From: Toxoplasma gondii ME49
Taxonomy: Eukaryota; Apicomplexa; Conoidasida; Eucoccidiorida; Sarcocystidae
DNA length: 64,000 nucleotides
Direction of reading: 5' to 3'
Assembly: GCF_000006565.2 (NCBI RefSeq)
Contig: NC_031477.1
Span: 5,728,183-5,792,182, forward strand
The notes under the pieces were generated by a model. That model saw only the letters and a list, made by a program, of their open reading frames with translations. It was not told the DNA's origin and searched no databases. Shown here in pieces: positions 35,438-48,494 of this stretch; the first letter of the stretch is position 1; each line of letters starts with the position of its first letter. Both the position numbers and the translations under genes were made by a program.

Positions 35438-38400
35438 GGTAAGACTTGACTTCGAAAGCAGGCTTAGGAGAAGAGAAAAAGAAAAATGAAATCTGACTCA
35501 GATCCCAACAACGGGGGGAAAACCGCTAATAGAGAAGGTCGCGTTTGTTAGCTCTGTTCAGCGTGCAGGAAAGGCCAAGCACACACGTGTCTCTTTTTCT
35601 TGTCTCGCAATGCGAGAAACCGGAGTGGCGAAAGAAAGGGCGTTCTTACTCGGAAAAGCGAATGGAAGTCCACGGACGACTTTGTGCAACCGGGTGAGTC
35701 GGGAAACTGAGAGAAAGTGTGTTGGTGAAGAAGAAAACAGAAATAGTGGATCTTTGCGATCTCTTGGAGGACAAACCATCGCTGTTGTGTGCCCGCGGCC
35801 GATCGCAGGGCCTCGCGCTCGTCGTGGCGAGGCTAAGAAAGTGCATGTGTGGTACTCTGCCGAAAGAGAACTCTAGGGTAGGTTTTTCTTCGAAAAAACA
35901 GGAAGCTGCTTATCTTCAAAAGACAAAACGACTATCTTTCGCTGTGCTTAGAGAATGCCACGCAGCCTTTTGCCCGAGGGAAAGTGACGTGTCTGTCCCA
36001 GTGCGAAGGAGAAAGGGCACCCTCTTTGACACGACAGCGAGATAAAGGTTTCTGTCGCTGTTAATAAGCGTGACTACAGTAGTTCATATGTTGCACCGAG
36101 AACGCACCGGATGTGGAATAACCTCTCCGTAGTAGGATACTGAAATCCAACGCATTTAGCTGTGACCAAGAAAAGGCACGTTGAGAGGGAAAAAAACAAA
36201 GAATTGCTGTAATGCTCGATAGCGATTCCTGGGGAGTATACATTGGGACCTAATCGTCAAAGAAGTCGCTGTTGCCTTCGTCAAATGACCCGTTGTGTCC
36301 CTCTCTGCATCCGGCGCAAAAATCTGCTTCTAAATCTCTTCATCGTTTCGGAGTGCCGTTCGGGTCATGTGGCTCACGACCAACTGGAGTGGCGACCGAC
36401 ACAACATCAGCAAGGAAAAACGCGGAGAAAAAACGGGACATGATGCCGAACTTGTAATGGATAAATACATATCAGAATGCATATTAGCGGCTAAATGTCA
36501 ACCATGCGCATTTCAGGTTTCCGTGAAATTTACTTGGAAAATGAAGCTAGACTGTACTACCTCGACCCTCTGCCTCAAACTGGATTTCCGTGAGCTCTGA
36601 AAAGCCAACAACAGCAAGTAGAGTCCTTGTTTTTTCCGTGGCCTGTCTGTGCAGATCTTCTCCCCAAACAGCGAGTGTCTGTTTGGAAGTCATTTTCCCA
36701 GCAACGGACGCGATCTCCTATATTTCCAAGGACAACTTGTGAACTCTCTTCGCTCGATCCTACGCACACAGTGAGCTAAAAGGAGACAAGTAACTTCCCC
36801 TTCCAGATATTGTTCTTCAGCCGTGTAAAAACGGCGCATCTCATCAAGTGTGATAGTGGTTTACCACAAACGTTCACAGGAAACGAAGTCGACTGAAAGG
36901 GCGTTTAAGATACCTTGAGAGTTCCTGATGCTACCATACCCTCTTATCTGCATCTAGGTGACAGCAGCTTGAAATGGTCTCGCTTGGATCGTTTATATTG
37001 TTAGAGATCACAGAAAACAGTAGTATAATCGAATCGCAGACATCTGCAGGAAAGCCCACGCTCGGAGTCCTAAAAACACTTGTGTAGGGCATTGCAGCGA
37101 TCCTCACCTCCTAGAGCTTCCATGCGACCCAAAACGCAATGACAAACAAAGGCTTTCCGGTTTTCTTTTAAGTTTTGTATCAATGGGGACTACGCTGTCA
37201 TGGTGTTTAGCTCGTGACGCCTCTTAATAGCTAGTTAGTATCAACAGCTCTGCATCTAAAATTCACAACAGCAGACGACCGAGAGCGATTCTTCACGCGC
37301 TTACTGTCATTTGTGACGACGCTTAATCTTTCCGCGAGAACGATTTCTGTCAAACAGAATGCATTGAGTTTTCCAGGGTCGTCATCTGGTGAGCATAGAC
37401 CAGATGCGTTCTGGTCATTTTGTGAAACGGAGTGCTCACCTGAGATCAGTAAACTGAAAATGGACAGCCAGACTCGCCTTCTGCCATCCATGTGTGTACG
37501 CTAGACAGAGACAAAAGAAGTGCTTCTGCTTTCACTCCATCTAAGTGTCACACAAGCTGCAGACCGAACAGCAGTGAGTGGTAAGCTGTCCTGAGGGCTG
37601 CCTCCTTGCGAATCGTGCATCTAACAACAAGGACAGAGGTACTCTACAAGCGTCACGCTCTTTTGTGAGGAAGCAGCATGAGCTGGAGGCCAGAAAGGTC
37701 GGGAGAGGCTGCGGTGAATGCTCGAATTTTTGAGTGTGGCAATCGGGGTAAAACAAACAAGGACAAGATGCGTTGACGGTCCTTCGGCGACGAACAAGGC
37801 AGGCAAATCTATGTGTACTTTCCCACGCACAGACACTCCAAACGTTTCCGACAGCGAGGACAAAACTGCGGAGAAACTCGAGAGAACTCCACAAAGCAGC
37901 GTTCCCGTCCCCTTCCATTCTGTCCCGCTGTCGCAACCCCTCAATGCATATACAGTACACACAGCGGAGGAAATGTGCAGATGTCATTGTGTTTTGGTTC
38001 TGTCGCAGATTACTGAGACAAAAACGTAACCTTTTTGAGCTCGTGTCCTGGCAATTAGCTGACTGCTTTACAATAATGGTAGCAGTGTTCTTGAACATCT
38101 GTGCATCTACAGAGAATCAGGAAGGCTCGCCTCCCTTGTTCAGACGGCGTTGCATAACTTCTCCATGACAGTGCATGCAAACGGAGAAAATATAAATCCT
38201 CCTGACATGTGCATCTTGCCTTGTCTCGCTCTGCAATTTCACATGCCTTAGTTTCCCGGTCTCTCTCGCCTTTCTGTGCCAGTGACTCCTGCGTTCAAAT
38301 CTCTCCACGTCCTCTAGCGGTCGATTTTCTGTGTACCGTTGAAGAGAACCACGTGCACTTCTTGCCAAATTCTGAAAAGACGCTAGCAATTGCTGCTTCT

Positions 38401-38977
38401 GAAGTGTAGCTAAACGCTAGTCTGATGCGTCTAGCTATTTGGAGGACAAAAGGGAGCTGCAACTAAAAAGCCAACATGATACGAAGAATTCAGATGCAGA
38501 GCACGCCGTTAAAAGATAAGGTCTGCCACGACTGGATCCGGTTCGCAGAACTGCCCATTTTTTGCCCTTTACGGTCCAGGGTTCAGGAGGGCGACCGCGG
38601 CATTTCGTCGCCGCAGCTTTCCCTCTTAAACTGAAAAACAGTTCGAGCGCGTTCTCGCTTCTAGAACGTCCTACGGCACAGCGAGCAGTGTTCAGATGAG
38701 GTATTAGAAGACCTGTCGACTTTCGTATTTCGTCCTTTCACCATTTTCCCCTTCTTTCGTATGCTCTGTGTTGCTTAGTGTCAATCCTCCAGTTTGCGGT
38801 GAGTCTTCGTTCTTCTGTTCACCGTTCTGGGTCATGTCCCCCTCGTTCCTCTTCTGCCGCTTGCGCCTCTGTCTTCTGTCTAAAACGTTCGGAGAAAATG
38901 ACAAACTCTATGACGATTTCTTCTTCAGAAAAGTGTGAACTGAAGAAAAGGCATTTCTTGTTTCGAGAAAACTTCTC
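35438..38977. other. 3.5-kb interval with no recognised gene
   Basis: Lies upstream of the tandem GST-N start (35437) and downstream of the CHY gene stop (38978), both on the minus strand. It should contain the promoter and 5' UTR of the first and the 3' UTR of the second. Open frames (for example minus 37541-38098) are short, low in conserved patterns and not flanked by matching splice sites. I see no tRNA or rRNA features. A non-coding RNA cannot be excluded by eye. Confidence 0.6.
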
Positions 38978-39345
38978 CTATTTCCGGCCGCCCTTGTTTC
39001 CTCCTGCTTCCGCCTGCTGACGACTGAGGAGTTTGTACTTCCTCGAGTCTTTTCGGTTCATCCTCACGGCGTCGCGGCATCCCTTTCCTCCCTAAGAAAA
39101 AAAAAGTAAATTAGCAAAGTGATCAAGACTGCAAGCGATCGCGGTTTCCGCCCCCGCTGTTTCGCCCCTCCCCCCCCCCCAAAAAAGCAAGCAAGTCCCT
39201 GGCGCAGACACGCACTTCAGATCGACGGACGCGAACACACAAAAAACACAGAAAACAACTGTACACGCATTAGTCCATATAGATATATGCAGATAGACAC
39301 GTACGTATCTGCACACGTACCTATACATATACGTTATACACGTAT

Positions 39346-39376
<31 letters not shown>

Positions 39377-40025
39377 CCTAGCAACATATATATATATATA
39401 TATGAAGACATGGGCACATACGTGGAAACATCTATCGATATGGAGAGAAACGTACTCATTCGTATATGCATATACATCTACATATGCATATAGATATGTA
39501 GATGTGCTTATGTAAGTACACCCATATATAAACATTTATGTATGTGAACATATATTTATGAATACAATGTGTTCAACGGCATTTCTGGAAAAGGCCAACG
39601 AAGAGGAAGTTTTCTGCTTTGCGAATTTACCTCCCAGTGCGCAGTGTTTCCATCTTTGGTGAGAGCGCGTCCACATTCACACGGGCGATTGCTGAAGGCC
39701 TGCTCCTTGGAACAGAAGCCACAGATCATTCGCGACGCCCACGCATGCTCGTGGTCCGCGTTGTCGTCGTGGCATACGTCGCAGGGAAACGCCTGAGGGC
39801 CGCAGAGAAGAAGAAAGCCGCAACAAAAACGAAAAGCTGAAGAGCGGCAGTGAAACAAAAGGGCAAAAATCAACCTCAACCTCAAACTGGCACCTTCACG
39901 AAGTGAAGCCAGAACACGAAAAACAAACCAAGTTAAAAAAAGCTCCTCAGCACACCGTTTTCACTTGATACGTTCTCACCGATGCCGCTACATCTCTGCT
40001 GTTGGAACGCCTACTCCACGTCACG

Positions 40026-40063
<38 letters not shown>

Positions 40064-40146
40064 GCCTAAACATTTGAATCCAAATATGTGTGTATATATG
40101 TATAAATATACTGGATGTATATATATACTGTATGTATATATGTACG

Positions 40147-40178
<32 letters not shown>

Positions 40179-40796
40179 TGTATGTAGAGACACACGATCT
40201 GCGAAGGCGGATGGGCAAAGCACATACGGGGAGAGTCGGAAGACAAACGACACGATATACGTCGAGAGACGGAGAGAGAAAAGAGACGAGGCAAAACAGC
40301 GATGGAACTCGCGACGGATACCCAGTCGGAACAGACTAACGCCTATAAGGCACACGAGTCCGGACGCGAGGTCGGACCCGCCTCCACTCTGTTTCCATTG
40401 AAAATGCCCCCTTTTTTCCTGGATAAGACAAAATGCATCACAGTAGGAATGTGTACAGAGAGAGGATATTGTACCCAGAAGGCCATATGAAACTTTCAAG
40501 TTGCGCACTGCATGCATGGGTATTTTCCCGCATTTCCGCACTGAAGAAACGGTGGAGTCTTTCGAAAAGAATTGCTTTTGCATGCGCCTTCGTTCCCCAA
40601 ACTCAAGACCTTCCAGAACGGACTACTCACTTTGCCGCAGCAAGGGAAGCGAAGCCACCTAAACGATTTCTTGTAGTGTTTGCAAGTTCCATTGTCAGGA
40701 AGAGGCGTCCCGAGCTTCAGCGTTAACTCATCTTTCGCCTTCTTCTTCTTTTCACTTGTGGAGATTAGGAGACTCTTCGTGACCCCGGTCAAGGTC
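38978..40796 (-). CDS. CHY zinc-finger exons (6-8) of the CHY gene
   Basis: Three exons, 40796-40631, 39792-39631 and 39091-38978. They encode the CHY block: GTCKHYKKSFRWLRFPCCGK, then AFPCDVCHDDNADHEHAW, RMICGFCSKEQAFSNRPCEC and HWEGGKGCRDAVRMN. The Cys/His pattern (C-x-H-Y, CC, CxxCH, H-x-H, CxxC, CxC) matches the CHY fold that binds three zinc ions, as in RCHY1 and plant BRUTUS. No RING domain follows, so ubiquitin-ligase activity is not suggested. The final splice (GAG|GTAAAT to CTTAG|GGA) was chosen because it restores HWEGGKGCRD. Confidence 0.9.
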
Positions 40797-41701
40797 CTGC
40801 GGCCCAAACAAAAAAAACGCAAGGCATCCTTAGGAAATGCTTCTCTTTCGCGCGATTTCACCTCCCTCACTAGTGCTCTTTCATGACCTCGGAGTCTCGC
40901 CCTGCTCGCTTCTCTCGACTTCTGCCTTCTTCTATCCTTTGCTATCTTCGTACTTCTTCTCCCTGCTTCTGCACTCGTTTTCTGTCTTCTCCCTTGCTCC
41001 TTGGTTCGCTTTCTTCGTTCCTATCCTTTCCTCTGTTAAACTCCTCCCTTCCCGCTTCTCTCCTCCTTTCTCTACATCCAACGTATCGCTTTTTCCAATA
41101 CTCTTCTTGTGCCTGTTTCCCCAGCTGTCTGTCCGTCTTCTCCAAATGCATGCACGTATATGTATATACATATATACACTTTATGTATGTATATGTGCAT
41201 GTTTTTCCTCTCTTTGTCTCTCCCAGCGGCCGCCTGTGCCCTGTTCATTCCCACACGTTCTCTTCTCGTTCTCTGTTTCTTCAGAATTTTGTGTCGTCAT
41301 ACTCTGCTCCTGTCTCGGCACGACCAGAAAAAGACGGAGATTGATAACACAAGAGAACTTTGTTGTGGCAGTGACGACAAATCGCAGTTCTTGGAGCACC
41401 TGAGGAACATCAGGAGGAAGGCAACTGAGAGTTTGCATGCGCCGCAATTCACATGTTTGCGTCTTGCCTCCTCTGTCTCTCCCTAAATTGTTCGGAGATA
41501 GCCATCGCGCTCAGGGAGAGCAGACAGAACAAAGTGTCTTCTGCAGAACCATCAAAAAGTGACTCAGTTGAGCTGGAAAACTCGAACCTGAGAGGCTTAC
41601 GTGGATATCTAATAAATGCTGTCTTACTGCATTCAGAGGTATATATGGCCATCCGCCTCTGCGTGCGTGCAGACCCATTTACAAATGAAAATACATACAA
41701 A

Positions 41702-41735
<34 letters not shown>

Positions 41736-43153
41736 TGTGTGTATATCTGTTACCAGTAGATAAATGACTGCAAATCCTGCATAGACACGCGCGTACCTTA
41801 CGATGCAGCCGTTTGTTCAATTGTGTGCGAAAATCCACTTTTTTCTCTCATGCCCTCTACTTGCATCCATGTATATAGATATATATATTTGTATTGAATG
41901 AAGGTCAACTGTGTCGTCGAAGAGCGAGAGACGCGTAAAGGCATATTTCCTTTTTGACGCTCTTTGTACCTGAGAAAACTTCTCTGATTTTCATCGTCGC
42001 CGTGCACCTATCACAAGTGACAATAAAGTCACTCGGGAGTAGATCGCGCATTCGGCACTGAATCGTCTCGACGATTGCAATTGCGGAGGAAGAAGCAAAG
42101 GCAATTTTGGGTTGGAATCGAACGACCATGCGCAGATGACACGTCCCGCAGTCTGCCGCTGTTCCTGTAGAAAAAACAACGTGGAACGCCTCGATTTGTT
42201 CGACTTGAGTCACACCCCTGTGGCCGCGTCAGAGCGACGATGACGATCTGCTCCTGAGTGTAGCGGTACACGCTGTACACGAAAAGCTCCGCAACTTCTG
42301 CTCAAGCCCAAACCACTCCTCAGGTTTACGGTTGATTTCCTTCGCCTGCTCACGCAACAGACCTACGGACGGACATGCGTCTTGTGACTTCGGAGACACC
42401 CGGAGTGTCTGCACAGGCACTCGCTTGACAGATCTTTCTCCCTCCGTTTTCCCACTGCTCACCGGAGATGTCGAGGACGGTGCCATCCTTCGGCGTCGCC
42501 AGTTTGATGTCGGCAGGTTTCTTGCATCGGTCGCATGCAACAAGGAGTTTCAGCGCAGCGGGATGGGTAGCCGAAGCCCCTTCTAACTGGAAACCAGCGA
42601 GGCTGATCGTCGCGCCTTGGAGGTTGTTTTCACCCGTTTTTCCCCCTGCGCCTTGATCTCCATCTGGAGCGGAGACAGCCGACGATGAGTTGCTTTCTCC
42701 CCCTTCATCGCCCGCAAAAGTTGCTTCCTGCAAGGTCCCTTCAGCCGCCGCCGTCGCGGGATCCGAAGGGTTCGCTGGCGACGCAGTCCCCCCTGAGTTT
42801 GAGGCGACCGCCGCCTAGAAACGAAAAGCCGGGCACCCCAAAAGCAATCACACAGAAAAGCAAGACGCTGCTGAAGGTGAAGACCTACCACTGGAACAAG
42901 TTCGTGAGCAAATTCCACGTCGCACACCGCAACCAGACAATTTCAGAGAACCGCAACACTGCAAGGACTGTACATGCACCGACCCTGGGCAAAGATGCAC
43001 GCACGAGCGGCAGGCAGATACACGCACAGAATACACGTAGCCACAGATTGAGAAATAGTTATTTATATATATATATATAATATGCAATACAGGCAGGCAG
43101 ACATATATATTTACATTTGTACACACACAAACGTTAGCTAGCCGTATACACAA

Positions 43154-43185
<32 letters not shown>

Positions 43186-46164
43186 GTGCGTGTGTATTTA
43201 TCTGATATCAAACGTTTCTTTACCTCTGCTCGACGCAAGATGGCCTCTCGGCAATCTCGGAAACGCTGAGCGCATTCTTTCGCTGTCCGAGTGCGGACGA
43301 AGGAACCTATCAGCTTCCACTTCGTCACAGGGTCCGCCACCCGCCGGTACCACACCAGGCCTTCTTCCAACCTAACCAGAGAAACGATCGAAGAAACGAC
43401 ATGCAAGAGAAGATGTAAGATATAAAGGAAAAGATGCAATAGAAGGTATACACGAGGACACAGAAAGGAGAAAAGATGCACGAGAAGATGTAAGACACAG
43501 AGAAGAGCTGCAGGAGAGGAGAATGAGAATGAGGTTGAAGGGCGGTGTGGTAACGAGAAGAGGGGAGAGTACGCACGTTCAAACCCTCCAGAAATGTAGC
43601 AACTGACGATAGGTGTCCTCGTGTTTTTGAAGAAAACGTGCATCTTCTCCTTTCGGCACCAGGCGTAAGGTAAGGAGACGCCTTCTTCATTCTGGAGGCG
43701 AAGGAAAGCGAAAACAACAATCTTTCTGTGTTTGATCTGGTATTCACATGATGTACATTGTAGGACAGGTAACTTGATAGTATAAAATTCGGTTTCCGAT
43801 GTTGCGCGCGGCCGCAATTAGAACAGCACTAGACGCGTTGTTCATTGTCACAGATTATACGCACACATTATGAACGCCTACGAGAACTATTCAGGCTTGA
43901 GCTTCTTCGCAGCGTCCTGTGGTTTGACAGACATTGCACATCCAGTTTTGGAGTGTCCTTAACAGTCGAAAAGTTCGTATTAGGAGGCGCAGAAACCGTT
44001 ATCGGCGATGGTCGTTTCCGACCCACTGGTCCGCAGGCCAGTCGCGCACTAAAGCAAACCCCAGTGGACTGCTAAGGAGACAGGTGAAAGTGAAGGACTT
44101 TTGAGTCTTCCGACATTGAGGATCCGCCACATCAGTTGCGTTCTACTCGCGTTTCTCTTTCCAAAGACTCGCTTACCTCTTCTGTTCCTCCAGAGTCCAG
44201 TCTCCCTTTTTTTCAGGCTCGTTTTCTGCTTTCCGTCCGTCGGCGCCCTTTTTGGGCGCGACCCCGGAGTCACCACATCGGTGCGTGTGGCTAAGAGCGA
44301 AGACAGTCGCGAGGTGTCTGTCGACGAACTTGAGCGCCCCGTAGACGACAAACGGTTCCTCAGGATTCTTTAGGATGTATTCCTGGAAGACCTTCGGAAT
44401 CGTTTCTCGCACGAAGTCGCTTAATTCCTCGTTGCAGACTCGCAGCGTGGCGCCTTCGGGAAGTCGAGTTGTTGCCCCGGACGGCGTCTGCTCCAGTGTC
44501 GTTGACTCTCTGCCTTCCCCTGCTCCCCGCTCGTCCCCGCCTCCTTCTTTCTCCTTGTGCCGGCGGCACCCACGGTAGTTCGCGCGCACGGTTATTTCCA
44601 CGGTGAGGCCATTCAGCAGAATATTCCGGTCGAAGTCTGGATCCGTGGGGACATGTGTGACTCGGACAACGTCAACGATTTGACTTTCTGTGTCAGCGAA
44701 GCACTTCCTCGCGGCGCCGGTTCCGGCCGAATCTCGCTTCTCTCCGGTCTCCTCCACTGGCCGTTCCGCCGCGCCTCCGTCTTCGCGCTTCTCTCCAGCC
44801 GCGTCTCGGCCAGACCCTGGGATCCGACCTAACAAGTCTCGGGTCACTAAAGCAGTTCCCTCCTCTCCTCGGGAAGCCGGGGTAGCTTCTTCCCCTTCGC
44901 CTGCTCCGACTCTGTCTGCTGCGCCAGCTTTCGCGCCGCGACCACAGAAAGTGCAACAGAAAGACGACCCGTAAAGCTTCTCGAGCCGACCTCGCTCTTC
45001 CTCCCATGTCCAGTCTGCTCGCGCGGGCGGCCCTACAGGGCAGACTCGCCGCGGAACGCACGGGGGTCGGTCCCGAGGCGCGCCTCGCGGGCGCGCCACT
45101 CGCTTGGACGCCCCGCCTGCCGGAGACACTCGTTCTTCTGTCTCCTTTGCAGACGGAGACACCTCTGAGTCTTTTCGAGACGGAGACACCTGTTCTTCTC
45201 GTCCCTGTGCAGAGTAAACAGAGGGAGTGTGAGACCTCTCCTGACTACCAGAGCCGTGTCTGGAGTCGTTCCCTCGCTGTCTCCGAGATGGAAGCCCGGA
45301 CTTCCGTCCCCCTCGTAAAGGTCCTGGTCCCTTTGCAGGAAGGGCAACGCGGTTTGGATCTCCAAAGTCGTTTCTGTGGGGTCGTTGTCGCTGATTGCGG
45401 CGCCTCTCCTCATGACCTGAAACGGGTCTCTCATCTATCGAATGGATGGGTGCGGAGGAAACACCCGCCAACTCAAAACTGTCTCGTTCTCGGGGCTCCG
45501 GCGTTGCAGGAGAACAAGCAGGCGATCTGGGAGCCGCCGCTTCTGTCGCGCGAGAAGAAGCCGGCCTAACGGATCCCGGTTCAAGACGACGCCCGCCTGC
45601 TCGACCTCTCTTTCCGGGCAGGCCTCGTCCCCGCCCTTGCCATGAAAGGTTTATTCCATTTTCGGCTTCCTCATGTTGAGTCAGGACGGGAAGGTCCTCC
45701 GAAAGAACGCATGTGTCTGGCTCCGAACGCGGGAGCGGCGGCGCAGAAGCCGCGTCCGACGAGTCAGGAGTGCCACGAGCGCGTCGCAGCGAAGGGTCAT
45801 GGGAAAAAGGGCACGCAGTGTTTTTGAGACAGCGATTCTGGAGGAAAAAACGGCAGGGGATTTCTCTCGCAGGTCTGCGGAAAGAACATGCAGAGACGAG
45901 AGAAGAAGAAACTTCGTTCTGCCGATGGCTATCTCGAGGCTCCATGGGCGAATTTGGGTGGGCGGGACCTCCCGCGTTTCTGCCGGATGCCTGACGGTCC
46001 GAACTCGGATTCGGCATTCCCCAAGAAACAGGAAAGCAGGCGTTTGTCTCCGTATGAAAACGTGACTTCGATTGCAGAAAAGTCGCGAAAAAGCGACGGA
46101 TAGGGCACGCTTCGACTCGAAGAGCCGGCAAGCCGCCGTTGCTGGGAGCAGCCGCGAGGAGCAC
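38978..46164 (-). CDS. CCCH + SANT + CHY zinc-finger protein, 1,073 aa
   Basis: Eight minus-strand exons: 46164-44177, 43371-43224, 42814-42463, 42164-41970, 41399-41303, 40796-40631, 39792-39631, 39091-38978. They sum to 3,222 nt, phase-consistent, ending TAG. Order of domains: a CCCH finger at about 104-122 (CRFFLQNRCLKNTACPFSH, C-x7-C-x5-C-x3-H); a disordered Arg/Gly/Ser-rich stretch; a Zn knuckle CCTFCG near 400; a SANT/Myb-like domain at about 655-705; four CxxC knuckles (CDRC, CGTCH, CDRC, CRHCH) in exons 3-5; and a CHY finger at about 956-1043. Fungal CHY-finger proteins of unknown function share the CxxC series followed by the CHY block. CCCH fingers usually bind RNA and SANT domains bind DNA or histones, so a nuclear or RNA-linked role is inferred. 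The start could instead be the Met at residue 50 or 74. Confidence 0.86.
39351..39402 (+). repeat. TA microsatellite pair in CHY gene intron 7
   Basis: Two TA runs (about 39351-39376 and 39386-39402) separated by nine bases, in the intron 39092-39630. The surrounding 300 bases are also AT-rich with ATAC and ACAT units. Confidence 0.92.
40028..40060 (+). repeat. TA microsatellite, about 33 bases
   Basis: An uninterrupted TA/AT run in CHY gene intron 6 (39793-40630), 90 bases before a TATG repeat in the same intron. Confidence 0.93.
40151..40186 (+). repeat. TATG tetranucleotide microsatellite, nine copies
   Basis: Nine perfect copies of a TGTA/TATG unit in CHY gene intron 6. Confidence 0.93.
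41704..41732 (+). repeat. TA microsatellite in CHY gene intron 4
   Basis: A 29-base TA run within the intron 41400-41969. Confidence 0.92.
43161..43184 (+). repeat. TA microsatellite in CHY gene intron 2
   Basis: A run of about 24 bases of TA in the intron 42815-43223, with a second short TA run at about 43066-43079. Confidence 0.9.
43224..43371 (-). CDS. SANT/Myb-like domain exon of the CHY zinc-finger gene
   Basis: Exon 2. It joins the end of exon 1 (GDWTLEEQKR) through a split Arg codon to continue LEEGLVWYRRV, then KWKLIGSFV-RTRTAKECAQRFRDCRE. The three Trp-type core positions and the RT-x-x-EC-x-x-R signature fit the SANT form seen in ZRF1/DNAJC2-like proteins. The domain is split across an 805-base intron (43372-44176). 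Confidence 0.85.
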
Positions 46165-46593
46165 ACACGCAGCAACCTAGCAGGGCCGGAGTGACGTCAA
46201 GAAAAAAAACAAGCAAATGGAAGACAGTGGCCGCCACTCTGTCGAGGAAGATACATGCTTCAAAACGTGGTCGACCACTTGTTTACGTAAAACTTACCAA
46301 GCAGCGAACGAGAAGAGCTGAACCACCAGTCGCCGCTTTTTTAAAAAAATTTTGCGGAAGACGGCTGGCACTCCGCCGCTGGCTCCCCGACAACAACGAC
46401 GGAAGGGGGGAAAAGCGGGAAAGACATTCAAATGGCTTGCGTTCAGAAAAGAGACGATGCTTTTTGCCGGAGTGCTGTCTTTCGTGGGAGCGGCTGTGTC
46501 TCTTTCTCCACTTTTTCAACGACCAAAGCAGCTTCCGGAGTTCTGCTTCCATCCTAAAACTGGTTCAATTTGGGGTGAACTGCATGTGCTTGC

Positions 46594-46600
46594 TGCATGC
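46594..46600 (+). promoter_or_regulatory. TGCATGC element upstream of the CHY gene
   Basis: TGCATGC, 430 bases upstream of the CHY gene start codon. This palindrome is a known ApiAP2-associated promoter motif in coccidia. The site is common in the genome, so function here is an inference from position only. Confidence 0.35.
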
Positions 46601-48488
46601 GGACAAATAGACAGCTCTAACGCGCCAGAAAAACGGTTCGGTTTCCTCACGCATGACACCTGGACACGTCTTTGACATGTACAGAAAGTTTTTGCATCAA
46701 TTGCGTCGCGTGTTGTTTCACGTAGAGAGACAGAGACGAAAGGTTACTGTAAAATCAGCAGTACCAGGGACGCAAGCCACGGAGAGGAGAGAGCACGAGC
46801 CTATCGCAAAGATATCATGCAGGTTGTTACAGCAACTTCGTCCCTTTGTCGTGTGCTTGCCGTTGTGCATCATCCACAGAATGGCGTTGGTCTAGGGCTT
46901 GCGATGCCCGTAGGAGATATGTGTTCACGAAAAAGAACAAACATCCGCCGCCATACGTGTTTGGTTGCCACTTAGAGAGTTCCGCGGCCGTTTCCTCCAG
47001 GGTGGTTTCAGCATGAAAACAGTCGGGCCGTGACGGTAATGTGAGTTTCTTGAGGGACACGTTTCCGTGCAATGCGGTCGCTTTCCTCTAACAACGAGAC
47101 CGAGAGTGTTATTTAGACTGTAAGCCCTTCTGTGCCACCTCGATCTGTATCTGGCTGCTCGTCGAAGGAAACAAAGCAGGAAGGTCAAGGTGAGCGACGG
47201 ATACCCGGGTTTTCGTCTGAATACTGTCCTCCCCCTGCGCCACCTGCTAACGACAACAGGGATCTGAGGCAAATCTAGGTGCAAGACCTCGTACACGGGG
47301 AAGTTGGAGAAGACTGTACCCGACATGCCTTGAATTGTAGCAGGCAGAAAACAGACGTGTCCCGCAAGCGGTCATCGTCGGTCATGGCCGTCATCTTCCT
47401 TCTTTTAAAAACAACTGGATAGATTTCTCCGAGTTTGGTTTGTTTGCTCAACGCTGCGTGGCCCTGGTCAGGATTTCGGTCCCTTCACAGTCGTCCGAAC
47501 GAACATTGTGTGTTGCACCGCCTTCGTATTTGGATGCATCTATGAGAAGGCTGAATCGAGAAGCATCATTTCTGCCACTGGCAAAAAAATTTTATCTGAC
47601 AATGGTTTCAGATGTTCCTTCAAGTAGAGGACAGCGTCGCTGTCTCCTTGTAGCAGGATGCCCCCACGGCGAAACTGTATAATTGTAGATACTCTTAAGT
47701 AGGAGGCGTCGAGGCCGTCGATTTATTTCCACGTCAGGGGGCGCATAAGGGCCTTCGGTGAAGAATTAACATATTCCGCATTCCGTAAGCTCTGACGAAA
47801 CCAAGGTTAGATGAGGTTTTGTCTGAGACGTTTAACATCCACCAAAAAATGGCATTCATGGACACAGTATTGAGTTCCAGCATGGCAAGTGACTGAAATC
47901 ACTGATTTTTACCTCGCCCGTATACAACTTCAGAGCAACTGTGTATCAGTCTCAGACAGTGTTTTTGTGACGACCTCTTATCAGCACTCGTTGAGTCGTT
48001 GTGTGACTGCATCGTGGAACCCTGAGACACGCAGTTCAAACCGCCCACATCTAATTTTGTGGAATCACTAAACTCCCTCAAGAGGCGAACCCCTCTAGAG
48101 TCATCGGTAGATGTTTCGCGTGGGCATGTTTTTCTATGGTGGAGAATTGTGTTGTCCGGACGGTGGAAAATGCAGGGATGGCAAAACGCGCAAACAACCT
48201 CGGTGTTGCCATCATAGTTTCCTCCGAAGTCAGGGTGGGGATGTAGAATGCAAGAGAGGATAATTTTGCGTCAGACAATACCCATGTACACTCGGACGGA
48301 AAGCACTTCCTGAACTGGTTCGTCGCCGTCATGACTGTTACGCACAAGCGGGGAAGCAAGCTAAATATCGTAGATAGCAGTCGAGGCTACATGTGTCGAC
48401 GAAAGCGGGTCGTACACATCATACGTGATTAGGTGTTAGAAGTCTCAAAAAGTTGGGGTGTTTGTCAGTGAGTGACTGACACAGATGG

Positions 48489-48494
48489 GCATGC
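48489..48494 (+). promoter_or_regulatory. GCATGC element upstream of the FAS1 gene
   Basis: GCATGC, about 195 bases upstream of the FAS1 start codon, a typical distance for coccidian promoter AP2 motifs. The same caveat applies: the hexamer is frequent. Confidence 0.35.

Noticed and set aside
37541..38098. Minus-strand open frame of 185 codons
   Set aside because: No recognised motif and no consistent codon use; likely chance in a non-coding interval.
39351..40186. Tandem repeats considered as CRISPR array or telomeric sequence
   Set aside because: They are simple TA/TATG microsatellites without spacers or the telomeric heptamer.
40837..41403. Plus-strand open frame of 188 codons rich in Ser, Phe and Leu
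   Set aside because: Comes from a CT-rich stretch in the CHY gene intron, and overlaps antisense a well-supported exon (41303-41399).
43566..43680. Possible extra exon in CHY intron 1 (NEEGVSLPYAWCRKEKMHVF)
   Set aside because: It has an acceptor and a donor, but its 115 nt would break the frame and split the SANT domain, which joins perfectly without it.
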